A stretch of 64,000 nucleotides of DNA from Celeribacter sp. HF31 (GCF_011806455.1 NZ_JAATOT010000006.1:186001-250000), one strand, 5' to 3'; numbered from the stretch's first letter, positions 8,177 to 19,715 are shown. A program made the numbers and translations. Notes: generated by a model not told the origin, from the letters alone.

Positions 8177-9337
8177 GTGAACGCGGGCCAATATATCTCT
8201 GGGGCGGGCCATCTGGGCCTCATCGCCTATATGCTTTTCGGGGGGCTGTTCTTGCGCCCCGAGAGACCGGAGGACGTGTCCGTGCAAGAGGTCGCGCTGA
8301 TCTCTGAGTCCGAATTCGCCGCCCTGGTCGAGCGCAGCACGGCGCCTGAAAACTTCGACAATGCGCCGCAGTTGCAGGCCCCCCAAACCGAGGCTGCGCC
8401 CGATCTGACGCCCACAGAAGAGGCCTCCCCCGAAAGCACGCCCCCTGTGACGCCGCCGCCCGATACGCCCGACGCGCCGCCCGAGCCGCAAACCAGCGTG
8501 ACGCCGCCCGTCGAGGTGACGCCGACACCGCCCACGCCGCAGTCCGAACCGGAGATTTCTCTCGAAGACCCCGGCGCGAATATGCCCGACATCCCGGATC
8601 AGCGCCCGATGCCGCGCCCGGTGCCGCGCATTTCCGATCAGGTCGTCACCGCGCCCGAGCCGCAGCCGGAGATTTCTGAAGCCCCGGTCGAAGCCGCCAA
8701 TGAGGACAGCGAAAGCCCCGAGGTGGTCGAGGAACCTGTCGAAGAGGCAGCACCCCAGGAAACCACGACGGAAATCGTGACGGAGGCCGAAAGACCTTCG
8801 GGCATGACCTCGTCGCCGCGTCCGAAATCGCGTCCGGCCAATCTGGCCGCACAGGCAGAGGCCGCGCGTGCGCCGGAACCGGAACCGCAGCCGCAAGAGC
8901 AACCGCAACAGGCGCAAGATAACACAGATGCCGTGGCCGAAGCCGCCGCTGCGGCCGCCGCCGCTCTGGCTGCCGAAAGCGCCACGCCTGCCGCGCCCGA
9001 GCGGCCGGCCGGCCCACCGCTCACCTCTGGCGAGCGCGAAGGCATGCGGGTGGCGGTGTCGCAATGTTGGAACGTCGGCGCCATGTCGACGGAGGCGATG
9101 CGGACCACGATCACGGTCGGTGTCCAGATGAACGAAGATGGCACGCCGCAGAACGGCTCCATCAAACTTTTGTCCCATTCGGGCGGCTCTGAGGCGGGTG
9201 CGCAAGCCGCGTTCGAAGTGGCCCGACGGGCGATTATCCGCTGTGGTTCAAGCGGTTTTCCGTTGCCGGTGGAAAAATACGCGCATTGGCGCAATATCGA
9301 AATGACGTTCGATCCCGAACAGATGAGGTACAAATGA
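8177..9337 (+). CDS. tolA: Tol-Pal system protein TolA
   Basis: A 386-residue protein. A hydrophobic N-terminal segment (residues 7-25, [17 protein letters not shown]) anchors it in the inner membrane. A long Pro/Glu/Ala-rich stretch (about 60-285), including a run of alanines, spans the periplasm. A C-terminal TonB/TolA-like domain (from about residue 288, [18 protein letters not shown]) contacts TolB and Pal. It starts at a GTG at 8177 with GGGAA upstream and overlaps tolB by four bases (ATGA). Length and layout fit alphaproteobacterial TolA, which lacks the E. coli-type long helix. Confidence 0.92.
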   Translation: MNAGQYISGAGHLGLIAYMLFGGLFLRPERPEDVSVQEVALISESEFAALVERSTAPENFDNAPQLQAPQTEAAPDLTPTEEASPESTPPVTPPPDTPDAPPEPQTSVTPPVEVTPTPPTPQSEPEISLEDPGANMPDIPDQRPMPRPVPRISDQVVTAPEPQPEISEAPVEAANEDSESPEVVEEPVEEAAPQETTTEIVTEAERPSGMTSSPRPKSRPANLAAQAEAARAPEPEPQPQEQPQQAQDNTDAVAEAAAAAAAALAAESATPAAPERPAGPPLTSGEREGMRVAVSQCWNVGAMSTEAMRTTITVGVQMNEDGTPQNGSIKLLSHSGGSEAGAQAAFEVARRAIIRCGSSGFPLPVEKYAHWRNIEMTFDPEQMRYK

Positions 9338-10668
9338 AACGCCTGACGACACTTGCCTGTGCTCTTGCCTGCGCGCTCTCCTTTGGCGCTGCGCCGATGC
9401 AGGCACAGGACCCGGGTCCCCTGAAGCTCGACATCACCCGTGGTGTGATCGAGCCGCTGCCGCTCGCGCTGCCGGATTTCATCGCCGAGACGCCGCAAGC
9501 CGCAGAATACGCACAACAAATCTCCGAAGTGATCGCCGCCGATCTGGTCGGCACCGGATTGTTCCGGGAAATCCCGGCCTCGGCGCATATCTCGCAGGTC
9601 ACCAATTTCAGCGCGCCCGTGTCCTACGCGGATTGGAAAGCGATCAATGCGCAGGGCCTCGTGACGGGCGCTGTTGGCATGGATGCCTCGGGCAACCTGT
9701 CGGTGAAATTCCGCGTCTTCGACATCTACGCCGAAGCCCCTTTGGGATCGGGGCTGCAACTGGGCGGCTCGACGACAAGCTGGCGCCGGATCGCGCATAA
9801 GGTGGCCGATGTGGTCTATAGCCGGATCACCGGCGAAGGTGGCTATTTCGACAGCCGTGTGGTGTTCGTCTCCGAGACCGGGCCGAAAAACGACCGTCTG
9901 AAACGTCTGGGCGTGATGGATTACGACGGGGCAGGGCTTCAGTACCTGACCGACGACAATTTCATCGTTTTCGCGCCGCGGTTCTCGCCCACAGGCGACC
10001 GGGTGCTCTATACTTCCTATGAAAACGGCACGCCGCAGATCATGATGCTCGATGTCGGCACGGTGACGCGCACGCGCTTGCCGGTGCCCGCCGAGGCCGT
10101 GACCTTTGCACCGCGGTTCTCGCCGGATGGTCAGTCCATCGTCTATTCCATGTCGACCGGCACCAACACCGATCTTTACCGCATGGACATTGCGACCGGG
10201 CAGAACGTGCGTCTGACCAACACGCCCGCGATCGAGACCGCGCCGTCCTTCTCGCCCGATGGGTCCCAGATCGTGTTCGAATCCGACCGCTCCGGCACGC
10301 AGCAGCTTTACATCATGCCCGCGAATGGCGGCGAAGCGCGGCGCATCTCGGCGGGCAAGGGACGCTATGGCACACCGGTCTGGTCGCCACGGGGCGATCT
10401 CATCGCCTTCACGAAACAAAACCAGGGCCGCTTCCACATCGGTGTGATGCGCACGGATGGCTCCGAGGAGCGTCTTTTGACGGCCTCCTTCCTCGATGAA
10501 GGTCCGAGCTGGGCGCCCAACGGCCGCGTCATCATGTTCACCCGCGAAAGTCAGGGGGCCTCGGGCGCCAGCGCGCTTTACACGGTGGATATTTCGGGCC
10601 GCAATCTCAAGCGCGTGCCGACCAACGCGGGGGCGTCCGACGCCGCTTGGTCGCCGCTTTTGAAATGA
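9334..10668 (+). CDS. tolB: Tol-Pal system beta-propeller protein TolB
   Basis: A 444-residue periplasmic protein. A signal peptide ([18 protein letters not shown], cleaved before QDPG) precedes the N-terminal domain. A six-bladed propeller follows, visible as repeated [39 protein letters not shown] and [13 protein letters not shown] units. It shuttles between Pal and TolA. The ATG at 9334 lies inside the tolA stop. A hairpin (10689-10715) lies just after the gene. Confidence 0.97.
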   Translation: MKRLTTLACALACALSFGAAPMQAQDPGPLKLDITRGVIEPLPLALPDFIAETPQAAEYAQQISEVIAADLVGTGLFREIPASAHISQVTNFSAPVSYADWKAINAQGLVTGAVGMDASGNLSVKFRVFDIYAEAPLGSGLQLGGSTTSWRRIAHKVADVVYSRITGEGGYFDSRVVFVSETGPKNDRLKRLGVMDYDGAGLQYLTDDNFIVFAPRFSPTGDRVLYTSYENGTPQIMMLDVGTVTRTRLPVPAEAVTFAPRFSPDGQSIVYSMSTGTNTDLYRMDIATGQNVRLTNTPAIETAPSFSPDGSQIVFESDRSGTQQLYIMPANGGEARRISAGKGRYGTPVWSPRGDLIAFTKQNQGRFHIGVMRTDGSEERLLTASFLDEGPSWAPNGRVIMFTRESQGASGASALYTVDISGRNLKRVPTNAGASDAAWSPLLK

Positions 10669-10688
10669 GCCTGTTGAAATAATCGTGT

Positions 10689-10715
10689 CACCCTCCCCAA
10701 GTCGCGGGGAGGGTG
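10689..10715 (+). terminator. Hairpin between tolB and pal (attenuator or RNA-stability element)
   Basis: A perfect 10-bp stem (CACCCTCCCC and its complement) encloses a 7-nt loop. No uridine run follows, so it may partially attenuate transcription or protect RNA ends rather than terminate. Pal is usually made in large excess over the other Tol proteins, which fits a processing site here. Confidence 0.55.
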
Positions 10716-10765
10716 TTATAGTCCATCCGAAGAGCAGTTTCGAGTTTCCGCAAAGGAAGATCCTC

Positions 10766-11296
10766 ATGACCAAATTCCTCACCTCCCGCACCTCGCGTGC
10801 CGTCCTTTTGATCGCAGCTCTGGGCCTTTCGGCCTGTACCAACCCCGGCCGGTTCGGCGCGGGTGGTGGCGCCAATGGCGCGGGCGCGGGTGCCAATGGC
10901 GCGCTGGCGGGCACGGCGTCTGACCCGACCTCGGTCGCCTATTTCAACCAGACCATCGGCGACCGCGTGCTGTTCGCCGTGGACCAGTCCACGCTGTCCG
11001 ATGAGGCGCGCACCGTTCTGGCCGGTCAGGCCAACTGGCTCGCGCAAAACGCGGGCTACACCGCGATCATCGAAGGCCACGCGGACGAACAGGGCACGCG
11101 CGATTACAACTTTGCGCTGTCTGCCCGTCGTGCGGCCTCCGTGCAGGAATATCTGATCAATCAGGGCGTGAACCCCGCGCGTCTCAAGACCATTCCGTAC
11201 GGCAAGGAACGTCCGCTCGCGATCTGTTCCGACGAGTCCTGCTATAGCCAGAACCGCCGTGCTGTGACCGTGCTGGCCGCTGGCGCGGGCATGTAA
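10766..11296 (+). CDS. pal: Peptidoglycan-associated lipoprotein Pal
   Basis: A 176-residue outer-membrane lipoprotein. A lipobox (LGLSAC, Cys24) ends the signal peptide, a Gly/Ala-rich linker follows, and an OmpA-type peptidoglycan-binding domain covers about residues 70-165 (IIEGHADEQGTRDYNFALSARRA). It tethers the outer membrane to the wall. The ATG at 10766 follows AGGAAGATCCTC; an upstream in-frame GTG falls in the hairpin and is not credible. Confidence 0.97.
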   Translation: MTKFLTSRTSRAVLLIAALGLSACTNPGRFGAGGGANGAGAGANGALAGTASDPTSVAYFNQTIGDRVLFAVDQSTLSDEARTVLAGQANWLAQNAGYTAIIEGHADEQGTRDYNFALSARRAASVQEYLINQGVNPARLKTIPYGKERPLAICSDESCYSQNRRAVTVLAAGAGM

Positions 11297-11308
11297 GGGC
11301 CGATCACG

Positions 11309-12145
11309 ATGAAAGCGCTTTTCCTCTCCGCCGCGCTGAGTGCTTTGACGCTCGGCACCCCGATCTTCGCGCAGGATGCGCAGACGCTCGCCGATATTCG
11401 CCAAGAAGCCGCCGTGCTTTCCGTCGAGATCAACACGCTGAAGCGCGAGCTCTCCACCACCGGTGCGCCCAACACGCAGTTTGCGGGGGCGGGGACGCTG
11501 GAGCGTGTCGATTTGATGGAGGCGGCGCTGGCCAATCTGACGGCCAAGATCGAAGCGCTGGAATTCCGCATCGACCGGGTGGTGAGCGATGGCACGAACC
11601 AGTTGGACGACCTGAACTTCCGGCTCTGCGAGCTGGAAGCGGGCTGTGACATCGGGAACCTGCCGCCGCTGAAACCGATCGGGGGCGAAGCGGGGGCCAC
11701 GGATGTGGTCGTGCCGACACCGGGAGCGGAGCCGCCGATGGACGGGGGGGGCGATCTGGCACTCTCTGAACAAAGCGATTTCGATGCGGCGATGGCGCTC
11801 TATACCAACGGCAAATACCCGGAGGCTGCGACGGCTTTCGGCAATTTCGCCCAGACCTACACCGGCGGCTACCTGACCGGCGAGGCGCATTTCATGCGCG
11901 GCGAAGCCCTGTCGGCTTCGGGTCAAACGGCGGATGCGGCGCGGGCCTATCTCGACAGTTTCTCCGGCAGCCCCGAAGGCGACCGCGCGCCGGATGCCTT
12001 GCTGCGCCTGGCGGGGGCTTTGAGCGATCTGGGGCAGACCGACAAGGGCTGTGTCATGTTCGGCGAAGTCATCGCGCGCTTCCCCGGTTCCGAGGCGGCA
12101 ACTCAGGCCCAAACCGACGCATCCCTGCGCGGGTGCTCACTGTAA
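11309..12145 (+). CDS. cpoB: Cell division coordinator CpoB (YbgF), TPR protein
   Basis: A 278-residue periplasmic protein, the last member of the tol-pal operon. A signal peptide (LFLSAALSALTLGTPIFA) is followed by a coiled-coil region (about residues 25-95, with LADIRQEAAVLSVEINTLKREL). A TPR domain fills the C-terminus (FDAAMALYTNGKYPEAATAFGNFAQTY and onward). In E. coli CpoB links peptidoglycan synthesis with Tol-driven constriction; the same role is inferred here from position and architecture. Confidence 0.92.
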   Translation: MKALFLSAALSALTLGTPIFAQDAQTLADIRQEAAVLSVEINTLKRELSTTGAPNTQFAGAGTLERVDLMEAALANLTAKIEALEFRIDRVVSDGTNQLDDLNFRLCELEAGCDIGNLPPLKPIGGEAGATDVVVPTPGAEPPMDGGGDLALSEQSDFDAAMALYTNGKYPEAATAFGNFAQTYTGGYLTGEAHFMRGEALSASGQTADAARAYLDSFSGSPEGDRAPDALLRLAGALSDLGQTDKGCVMFGEVIARFPGSEAATQAQTDASLRGCSL

Positions 12146-12155
12146 GGGTCTGATC

Positions 12156-13415
12156 ATGGAGGAAAAAGCGGCGAACCGTGCGATGCTGCGGCATTTCGTG
12201 GCCACCGCGTTTTCTTTCGACAAACCGGATCATCTGGCCGTCGCCGTCTCTGGCGGTGGCGACAGTCTGGCGCTATTGCATCTGATGGCGGAATGGGCGG
12301 CGGAAGAGCGGGTCAAGCTTGAGGCTGTCACCGTCAACCACGGGCTGCGCCCCGAGGCCGCGCATGAGGCACAATTCGTCGCCGAAGTGTCCGAGCGCCT
12401 TAAAGTCAAACACACCACGCTCAACTGGTCGGGTTACAAAGGCTCGGGCAATCTTCAGGACGCCGCGCGGCGGGCGCGCTATCGTCTGATGGCTGATTGG
12501 GCCAAGACGCGCGGCATTTCCACCATCGCGCTGGCGCACACCGCCGACGATCAGGCGGAGACGTTTTTCATGCGGCTGGCGCGGGCCTCCGGCATCGACG
12601 GGTTGACCGGGATGCAGCGGCGACGGGTCTCTGACGGCATCACCTGGGTGCGGCCCCTGTTGATGCAGGAGCGCTTTGAGTTGCGGCAATATCTACGCGA
12701 ATTGCGTGAGCCGTGGATCGACGATCCGTCGAATGACGATGAGGCCTTTGAGCGGGTGAAGGCGCGGCGTGCGATGGAAGAACTCACCAAACTGGGCATC
12801 GATGTGCATGTGGTGGGCCGGGTGATGGATCATCTGGGTCAGGTGCGTTCGGCCCTGGATTTCGCGACCCATGATCATGCGCTCGATTGCGTGCGAGAAG
12901 AGCACGGCGATCTGATCATTGATCGCCGCCGGTTCGCCGAAGGCTCCCCCGAAGTGAATCGCCGTCTGGTGGCCGCCGCGCTGCGGTGGATTGCCTCGGC
13001 GGAGTATGGCCCACGGGGGATGAAGCTTCAGGAATTTCTCTCTGCCATGATGCGCGGGCGCGATGCGACGCTGCATGGCGTGCGTCTCTTGGGCGGTAAA
13101 GAGAATTTTCGCCTCACTCGTGAACATGCCGCCGTTGCGGGCACTGTGGCGTTGCCGGGGGCCGTTTGGGATGGGCGTTGGGTGATAGAAGGTTTTGAAA
13201 ACAAGGACTTCATCATCCGCGCTCTGGGCGAAGACGGGTTGTTGCAACTGGGCGAACGCCCCGCAGATGCGCCGCCGCGCGAAACTTTGGCGGCCTCTCC
13301 GGCGGTGTTTGACGGCAATACGCTGATCTCGGCGCCGCTCGCAAACCATGGTGCGGCCCAAGCACGGTTGATCCATCCGAAAGGTGGTTTCCACACATCG
13401 CTTTTATCGCATTGA
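12156..13415 (+). CDS. tilS: tRNA(Ile)-lysidine synthetase
   Basis: A 419-residue N-type ATP pyrophosphatase that attaches lysine to C34 of the AUA-reading tRNA(Ile). The PP-loop is AVSGGGDSLALL, with SGGGDS at residues 32-37. LAHTADDQAETFFMRLARASG and the RPLL segment are typical TilS motifs. It starts 10 bases after cpoB, at the ATG at 12156, and precedes ftsH, the order commonly seen in this family of bacteria. Confidence 0.95.
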   Translation: MEEKAANRAMLRHFVATAFSFDKPDHLAVAVSGGGDSLALLHLMAEWAAEERVKLEAVTVNHGLRPEAAHEAQFVAEVSERLKVKHTTLNWSGYKGSGNLQDAARRARYRLMADWAKTRGISTIALAHTADDQAETFFMRLARASGIDGLTGMQRRRVSDGITWVRPLLMQERFELRQYLRELREPWIDDPSNDDEAFERVKARRAMEELTKLGIDVHVVGRVMDHLGQVRSALDFATHDHALDCVREEHGDLIIDRRRFAEGSPEVNRRLVAAALRWIASAEYGPRGMKLQEFLSAMMRGRDATLHGVRLLGGKENFRLTREHAAVAGTVALPGAVWDGRWVIEGFENKDFIIRALGEDGLLQLGERPADAPPRETLAASPAVFDGNTLISAPLANHGAAQARLIHPKGGFHTSLLSH

Positions 13416-13507
13416 ACTTGGGGCTGGGATGCCTATTTTAAGGGGTAAGCTTCGCGTCTCTGGTTTGCATCATGGACGCGACCCCAGATTATTTCGAGGA
13501 GATCCCC

Positions 13508-15427
<1,920 letters not shown>

Positions 15428-15439
15428 TCCGAGACTTAC

Positions 15440-15470
15440 AAACCGCGCCGCAGTCCGGCGCGGTTTTTCT
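15440..15470 (+). terminator. Rho-independent terminator of ftsH
   Basis: An 11-bp perfect stem (AAACCGCGCCG at 15440-15450 and its complement at 15456-15466) is closed by a 5-nt loop and ends in TTTTT. Confidence 0.88.
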
Positions 15471-15487
15471 TTGAAGGAGGCTCGGGC

Positions 15488-16032
15488 ATGGATTGGGACC
15501 CGACACGGCCTTGCTCTTTGCCAATGCCTCTTTCAACTGGGTGCCGGATCACACGGCCTTGTTGCCACGCTTGATGCGGGCGCTGATCCCCGGAGGATGG
15601 CTGGCCGTTCAAATGCCCTATCAACACGGCGCCCCCTCCCATGCTTTGGTCCACGAGATCGCGCATCGGCTTGACCCCGATGCCTTTCCCGACACCTTGG
15701 CGCGTCCCCGTGTTCTGACGCCCTGCGCCTATGCCGATCTTTTGGAGCCTTTGGGGGAGGTACGGATCTGGAAGACCGAATATCTACAGCGGCTTGGCTC
15801 GGAGGAGGAGGGGCACCCGGTGCGTCGGTTCACGCAATCGGCCGACTTGCGCCCTTATCTCGATCATTTTACGGCGCGGGGGCAGGGGGCCGAGTTTCTT
15901 GCCGCCTATGATGCGGCGCTTCAAGAGGCTTATCCGTTCGATGAGAAAGGCCGGGTCTGGTTTCCGTTCAAACGGCTTTTTCCTGACGCTCTGCAAAGCC
16001 TGACGCTTTTCCGCCCGGCACAGGCATGTTAA
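15488..16032 (+). pseudogene. tam: Trans-aconitate 2-methyltransferase remnant, internally deleted
   Basis: The ATG at 15488, behind AAGGAGG, opens as MDWDPTR, the normal start of this family. Only seven codons later the sequence jumps, in a different frame, to LLFANASFNWVPDHTALLPRL, which lies around residue 90 of E. coli Tam. The rest runs to the natural end (IWKTEYLQRL, LRPYLDHF, AYPFDEKG). About 80-85 codons, including the glycine-rich SAM-binding motif, are therefore missing and the frame is shifted. A TTG at 15493 could still allow a ~179-residue C-terminal fragment, but it could not bind SAM. I treat it as a decayed gene; sequencing error cannot explain so large a loss. Confidence 0.78.
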
Positions 16033-16057
16033 TGCGCAGGAAAAGAGGACGACGCCA

Positions 16058-16360
16058 ATGCTCAAACCGCCCAAAGAGATTTCCACCATGGCCGATTTGC
16101 GGGTGCAGATCGACCAGCTCGACCGCGACCTTCTGGCGCTTTTGGCGCTGCGTCAGGCGCATGTGGATCGTGCGGCGGAGTTGAAACCCGGGGAGGGTAT
16201 GCCTGCGCGCATCGAAGCGCGTGTTCAGGATGTGTTGGACAAGGTCGAAGCCGAGGCCGAAAGCGCCGGGTTTGAACCCGCCTTGGCGCGTCAGATGTGG
16301 GCCTTGATGGTCGATGCCATGATCGCCCGCGAGGAACGCGTGCTGGGGCCGAGCGCGTAA
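16058..16360 (+). CDS. Chorismate mutase, AroQ/type II fold
   Basis: A 100-residue all-helical protein of the stand-alone chorismate mutase family, which converts chorismate to prephenate for Phe/Tyr synthesis. ADLRVQIDQLDRDLLALLALRQAHVDRAAELK is the long first helix with the conserved Asp-x2-Ile/Asp-x-Leu pattern and the active-site basic residue. The C-terminal helix ends LMVDAMIAREE. Some relatives are isochorismate-pyruvate lyases (PchB), so the reaction is probable rather than certain. Start: ATG at 16058 after AGAGGA. Confidence 0.85.
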   Translation: MLKPPKEISTMADLRVQIDQLDRDLLALLALRQAHVDRAAELKPGEGMPARIEARVQDVLDKVEAEAESAGFEPALARQMWALMVDAMIAREERVLGPSA

Positions 16361-16364
16361 TCTC

Positions 16365-16388
16365 GTCTTTTCCGTGGCTTAAATACTC
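16365..16388 (-). repeat. 24-nt GAGTATTT...GAC motif, copy 2
   Basis: On the minus strand it reads GAGTATTT, then AAGCCACGG, and ends AAAAGAC. It shares the central AGCCAC with copy 1. It lies directly beyond the shared terminator, downstream of the minus-strand ATPase gene. Confidence 0.6.
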
Positions 16389-16390
16389 AA

Positions 16391-16420
16391 AAAACGCCTC
16401 ACGACTGTGAGGCGTTTCTG
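16391..16420. terminator. Bidirectional terminator between convergent genes
   Basis: An 11-bp stem (AAACGCCTCAC at 16392-16402 and its complement at 16407-16417) has a 4-nt GACT loop and A/T runs on both sides. It serves the chorismate mutase gene (+) and the AAA ATPase gene (-). Confidence 0.85.
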
Positions 16421-16437
16421 ATTTTTAGCGCCTCACA

Positions 16438-17751
16438 TCAATGCGCGAATTCGCTTTCCTCGACGAACATGTTGGCCCAGGCGCGGTCCACCAGATCGGG
16501 CGTCATCTGGTAGGGAATGCCCTCGAATTCGCAGATCGAGATCATTTGGTCGATCAGAAAGACCGGCTGATAGTTGGCGTAGACATTGTCGATGGTCGGG
16601 TATTTCTCTTTCAACAGATAGACCAAAGCCGCCTCATCCAGCGGCATCTTTTTCTTGCGCGCGACCATGGCAAAGATTTTCAGGAACCCCGCCTGATCCG
16701 GTCCGTCGATTTTGATCTTGTAGAAAATCCGGCGCAAAGCGGCGGTGTCGAAGATCTTGTTCGGGTGGAAGTTGGTGGAGAAAATCACCAGCGTGTCGAA
16801 AGGCACTTCGAATTTTTCACCGGACTGGAGCGCCAGAATATCCTTGCTCTCTTCGAGCGGCACAATCCAGCGGTTCACGAGTTTCTGCGGCGGCTCTTCC
16901 TGGCGACCAAGGTCGTCGACGATGAAGATCCCGCCGGTGGATTTGAGCTGCAACGGCGCCTGATAAGTCCGCGCGGTCGGGTTATACACCAGATCGAGCA
17001 TGTCGAGCGACAGCTCACCCCCGGTCACCACCGAAGGGCGCTCACAGCGCACATAGCGCCGGTCGAACCGGTTCGCGGTCTTGCGCAGCGCGTTCGCATC
17101 GTCATCCGCATCCTCGCGTTTCACATGCATGAGCGGGTCGTAAACCGTGATCACCGAGCCGTTGTATTCAATCGCGCGCGGCACGTAGATCAGATCGCCC
17201 AAAGCATCGCGAATGCCGTTGGAGATCGAGGATTTCCCGTTCCCCGGCGGCCCGTACATCAGGATCGAACGCCCGGCGCCCACGGCTGGCCCAAGCTGAT
17301 CCAGCAGATCGGGTGGCAAGATCAGATGCCCCATTGCGCCCAGCAACGCATCGCGCGTCACCTTCATGTTGCGCACGGATTGGCGTTTGACCTGTTCGGC
17401 GTATTTCTCAAGCGGGATCGGCATGGCGCCGTAATATTCTGACTGGCTGAGCGCATCCAAGGCCCGCGCCTTGCCGGTATCCGAGAGGCGAAAACCCATC
17501 TCTGACCCCGCGCCAGCGTGCATCGTCCCCGTGGCCTCGATCATGCCCTGTTCGCGGGCCCTGTCGACCAGATCCTGCGTCACCGAGACTGGCAATGCCA
17601 GAGCCTGCGACAGGCGCGAGACCTGTTCGAGGTTGGTGCGGAACATCGTTTTCAACACGATGTCGCGCATCATCACGGGCGACAGGCCCGTCTCCTCCGC
17701 GCGCCGCGGCTGGACCGGCGCGATCACATTGGGGGTGACTTCCATGTTCAT
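16438..17751 (-). CDS. AAA-family ATPase with N-terminal winged-helix-like region
   Basis: A 437-residue cytoplasmic ATPase. The first ~125 residues are helical and include a winged-helix-like stretch (VTQDLVDRAREQGMIEA, MGFRLSDTGKARALDAL). Walker A is GPPGNGKSS (167-175) and Walker B is GGIFIVDDLGR (about 285-295). STNFHPNKIFDTAALRRIFYKI is the sensor/arginine-finger region of AAA ATPases. I took the ATG at 17751 (AGAGAGAGCAGAG upstream) rather than the basic extension above it. No specific role is recognised. It lies 2 kb from the Tad pilus cluster on the same strand but separated from it by an opposite-strand gene. Confidence 0.8.
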   Translation of the reverse strand: MNMEVTPNVIAPVQPRRAEETGLSPVMMRDIVLKTMFRTNLEQVSRLSQALALPVSVTQDLVDRAREQGMIEATGTMHAGAGSEMGFRLSDTGKARALDALSQSEYYGAMPIPLEKYAEQVKRQSVRNMKVTRDALLGAMGHLILPPDLLDQLGPAVGAGRSILMYGPPGNGKSSISNGIRDALGDLIYVPRAIEYNGSVITVYDPLMHVKREDADDDANALRKTANRFDRRYVRCERPSVVTGGELSLDMLDLVYNPTARTYQAPLQLKSTGGIFIVDDLGRQEEPPQKLVNRWIVPLEESKDILALQSGEKFEVPFDTLVIFSTNFHPNKIFDTAALRRIFYKIKIDGPDQAGFLKIFAMVARKKKMPLDEAALVYLLKEKYPTIDNVYANYQPVFLIDQMISICEFEGIPYQMTPDLVDRAWANMFVEESEFAH

Positions 17752-18021
17752 GCTCTGCTCTCTCTTTGCCCTGCGCGTTGGCGTGGCGCGGTGTCTCTTT
17801 GCGCGCAAGTGTACGAATCCTTGGCGCCAAAGCCAAGATTTTCGACACGGGTTTTCCGCATGCCCTATGCAAAGCCCAGTGTTTGGCCATAATCTTTCGC
17901 AAAAATGAACGAAAGCGCTCCGCCGGGGCGATGAGCAGATTTTCGGCGGAATTCGGGTGTGATTTCAGCGCTGAAACGCCTTATACCCGAAACCGAGCGC
18001 GTGGTGCATGAGGCAGGCAGT

Positions 18022-19656
18022 ATGACAAGAATTTCGGCCGGAAAATACGCGGCATTTCTCGCGGTTTTGATCTGTGTGTTCGGAGGCGTTGCGCTCGCGA
18101 AATCCGGGCTTTACCTCGACCGGCACGAAGGCGATGCGGCGCATATGATCGAGATTCTGTTGCGCATGCTCGACGGGCAGGTGCCGCATCTCGATTTCTC
18201 CACGCCGATCGGAATTTTGGCCTTTTTGCCGATCCTGGCCTTCGCCCAGGCGGGGCTCGGCATGGGGATGGCCTTTATTTCGGCGCAGATTTTGATTGCC
18301 GTGCTTATGGCGCCGATGGTGCTGCGCGTGGCGGTCTCGCGTCTCCGGGGGCTCTCGGCCTGGGCATTTGGTGCGGTGGTCATGGCGCTGGTTCTGGCGG
18401 TGGTGCATGGCGAGAATGTCACCGCGATTTCGGTGTCGATGTATTACAACCGCTGGGCCTGGGCGGCATCCTTCATCGTCATCCTGCTCGCCGTTCTGCC
18501 ACCGCTCGAGGATCGAAAGGCGCCGCGGCTCGAAGGCGTCATCGCCGGGCTGTTGCTGGCGGTTCTGGCCCTGATCAAGCCGACGTATTTCGTAGCCTTC
18601 GTGTTGCCCGTGGCGCTCGGGTTCCTGTTGCGTGGCGCGATGCGCAGCCTCGTGGCGGGGATCGCGACCGGGCTGTTGGTGGCCGTCGTCATGGTTGCGT
18701 TTTACGGCGTCGATTTCTTTCCGGCCTATATCAACGATCTCTTGACCGTCACACGCTCGGGCACGCGCGCCGCACCGGGGATGTCCTTGGTCGAGGTGAT
18801 GAACGCGCCGCGGTTCCTGATCGGCAGCCTGACGCTGATCCTCTCGGTGATCGTCCTGCGCCAATCTGGGCAGGCCTTGGCGGGGCTCTTGCTTTTGCTC
18901 CTCGCGCCGGGGTTCATATACGTGACCTATCAGAACTTCGGCAATGATCCGACATGGCTCATCCTGTTGTGCCTGTTGCTGATGGCGCAGCGCCCGATGC
19001 GGGGCCAGCGCGTGCTGTTCAACGCCGATGCGCGCAATGCGGTCTCTGCTCTGGCGCTGGTGGCCTTTGCCCTGATCGCGCCCTCGTTGCAGAACATCGT
19101 GACAAGCCCCTTCCGGCTTTTGGCGGTGGAGACCGAAGACTATGTGCCGCAATTTGCGTCGCGCTCCGAGATTCCGGATATTTTCGTCAAAGCCGACCGC
19201 ACGAGCATGGTCTTGGGGCGTGAGGCCTTGGTGGACCGTTACCCGGAGCTTGAACCCTATATCATCGAGAGCGACCGTTTTGAGGCGGTGACGTTTCTGG
19301 GCGAGACTTTGCCGCGCTGTACGCTTCAGGCGGGCGAAGTGGCGCTTCACAGCTATATGGCGGACCGGTTGAAACAACCGCCTTTCAACTTCCCGCCCGA
19401 GAGCGAGTTTTTCGTGGCCGATATTGCTTCGGGCATCTGGATTCTGGGCGGCTTTGCGCCGCTCGAAGGCGGTGCGCCGTGGTATTATTCCGGCGTGCCG
19501 GGGATCGAACATGCCGATGCCATCATCGTCCCGACCTGTCCGATCGATGTTTCGACCCAACGCCATGCTTTGGAGGCGATTGAGCAGGCCGGGCTAACCC
19601 TGCGCCCACCGCTGCGCGATCCGATGATGTTGGTCTATCCGATTGTGAAGGAGTGA
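18022..19656 (+). CDS. GT-C-like polytopic membrane protein (possible lipid-linked glycosyltransferase)
   Basis: About 544 residues from the ATG at 18022 (GAGGCAGG upstream). It has 10 or more membrane helices over residues 10-380, then a soluble ~160-residue C-terminal domain. The first extracytoplasmic loop contains LDRHEGDAAHMIEILLR, an acidic arrangement like the catalytic loop of GT-C enzymes such as ArnT and protein mannosyltransferases. That suggests transfer of a sugar from a polyprenyl carrier in the periplasm. Neither donor nor acceptor can be inferred. Placement next to the pilus cluster allows a link to surface glycosylation, but this is speculation. Confidence 0.65.
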   Translation: MTRISAGKYAAFLAVLICVFGGVALAKSGLYLDRHEGDAAHMIEILLRMLDGQVPHLDFSTPIGILAFLPILAFAQAGLGMGMAFISAQILIAVLMAPMVLRVAVSRLRGLSAWAFGAVVMALVLAVVHGENVTAISVSMYYNRWAWAASFIVILLAVLPPLEDRKAPRLEGVIAGLLLAVLALIKPTYFVAFVLPVALGFLLRGAMRSLVAGIATGLLVAVVMVAFYGVDFFPAYINDLLTVTRSGTRAAPGMSLVEVMNAPRFLIGSLTLILSVIVLRQSGQALAGLLLLLLAPGFIYVTYQNFGNDPTWLILLCLLLMAQRPMRGQRVLFNADARNAVSALALVAFALIAPSLQNIVTSPFRLLAVETEDYVPQFASRSEIPDIFVKADRTSMVLGREALVDRYPELEPYIIESDRFEAVTFLGETLPRCTLQAGEVALHSYMADRLKQPPFNFPPESEFFVADIASGIWILGGFAPLEGGAPWYYSGVPGIEHADAIIVPTCPIDVSTQRHALEAIEQAGLTLRPPLRDPMMLVYPIVKE

Positions 19657-19715
19657 GGGGCTGGTTCCCTTTGGCCTCACCTGACCCCTCTGGTTCTGAT
19701 CTTTTGGCGCTTTAC

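Noticed and set aside
8638-10914. A very long open frame (758 codons) on the minus strand across tolA, tolB and pal
   Set aside because: It is an antisense shadow of a GC-rich operon. The plus-strand frames have clear families, signal peptides and overlaps, while the antisense product is low-complexity Arg/His-rich with no motif.
17752-17808. N-terminal extension of the AAA ATPase (MRAKRHRATPTRRAKREQ)
   Set aside because: Arg-rich and without a ribosome-binding site; the ATG at 17751 is preceded by a purine-rich site.
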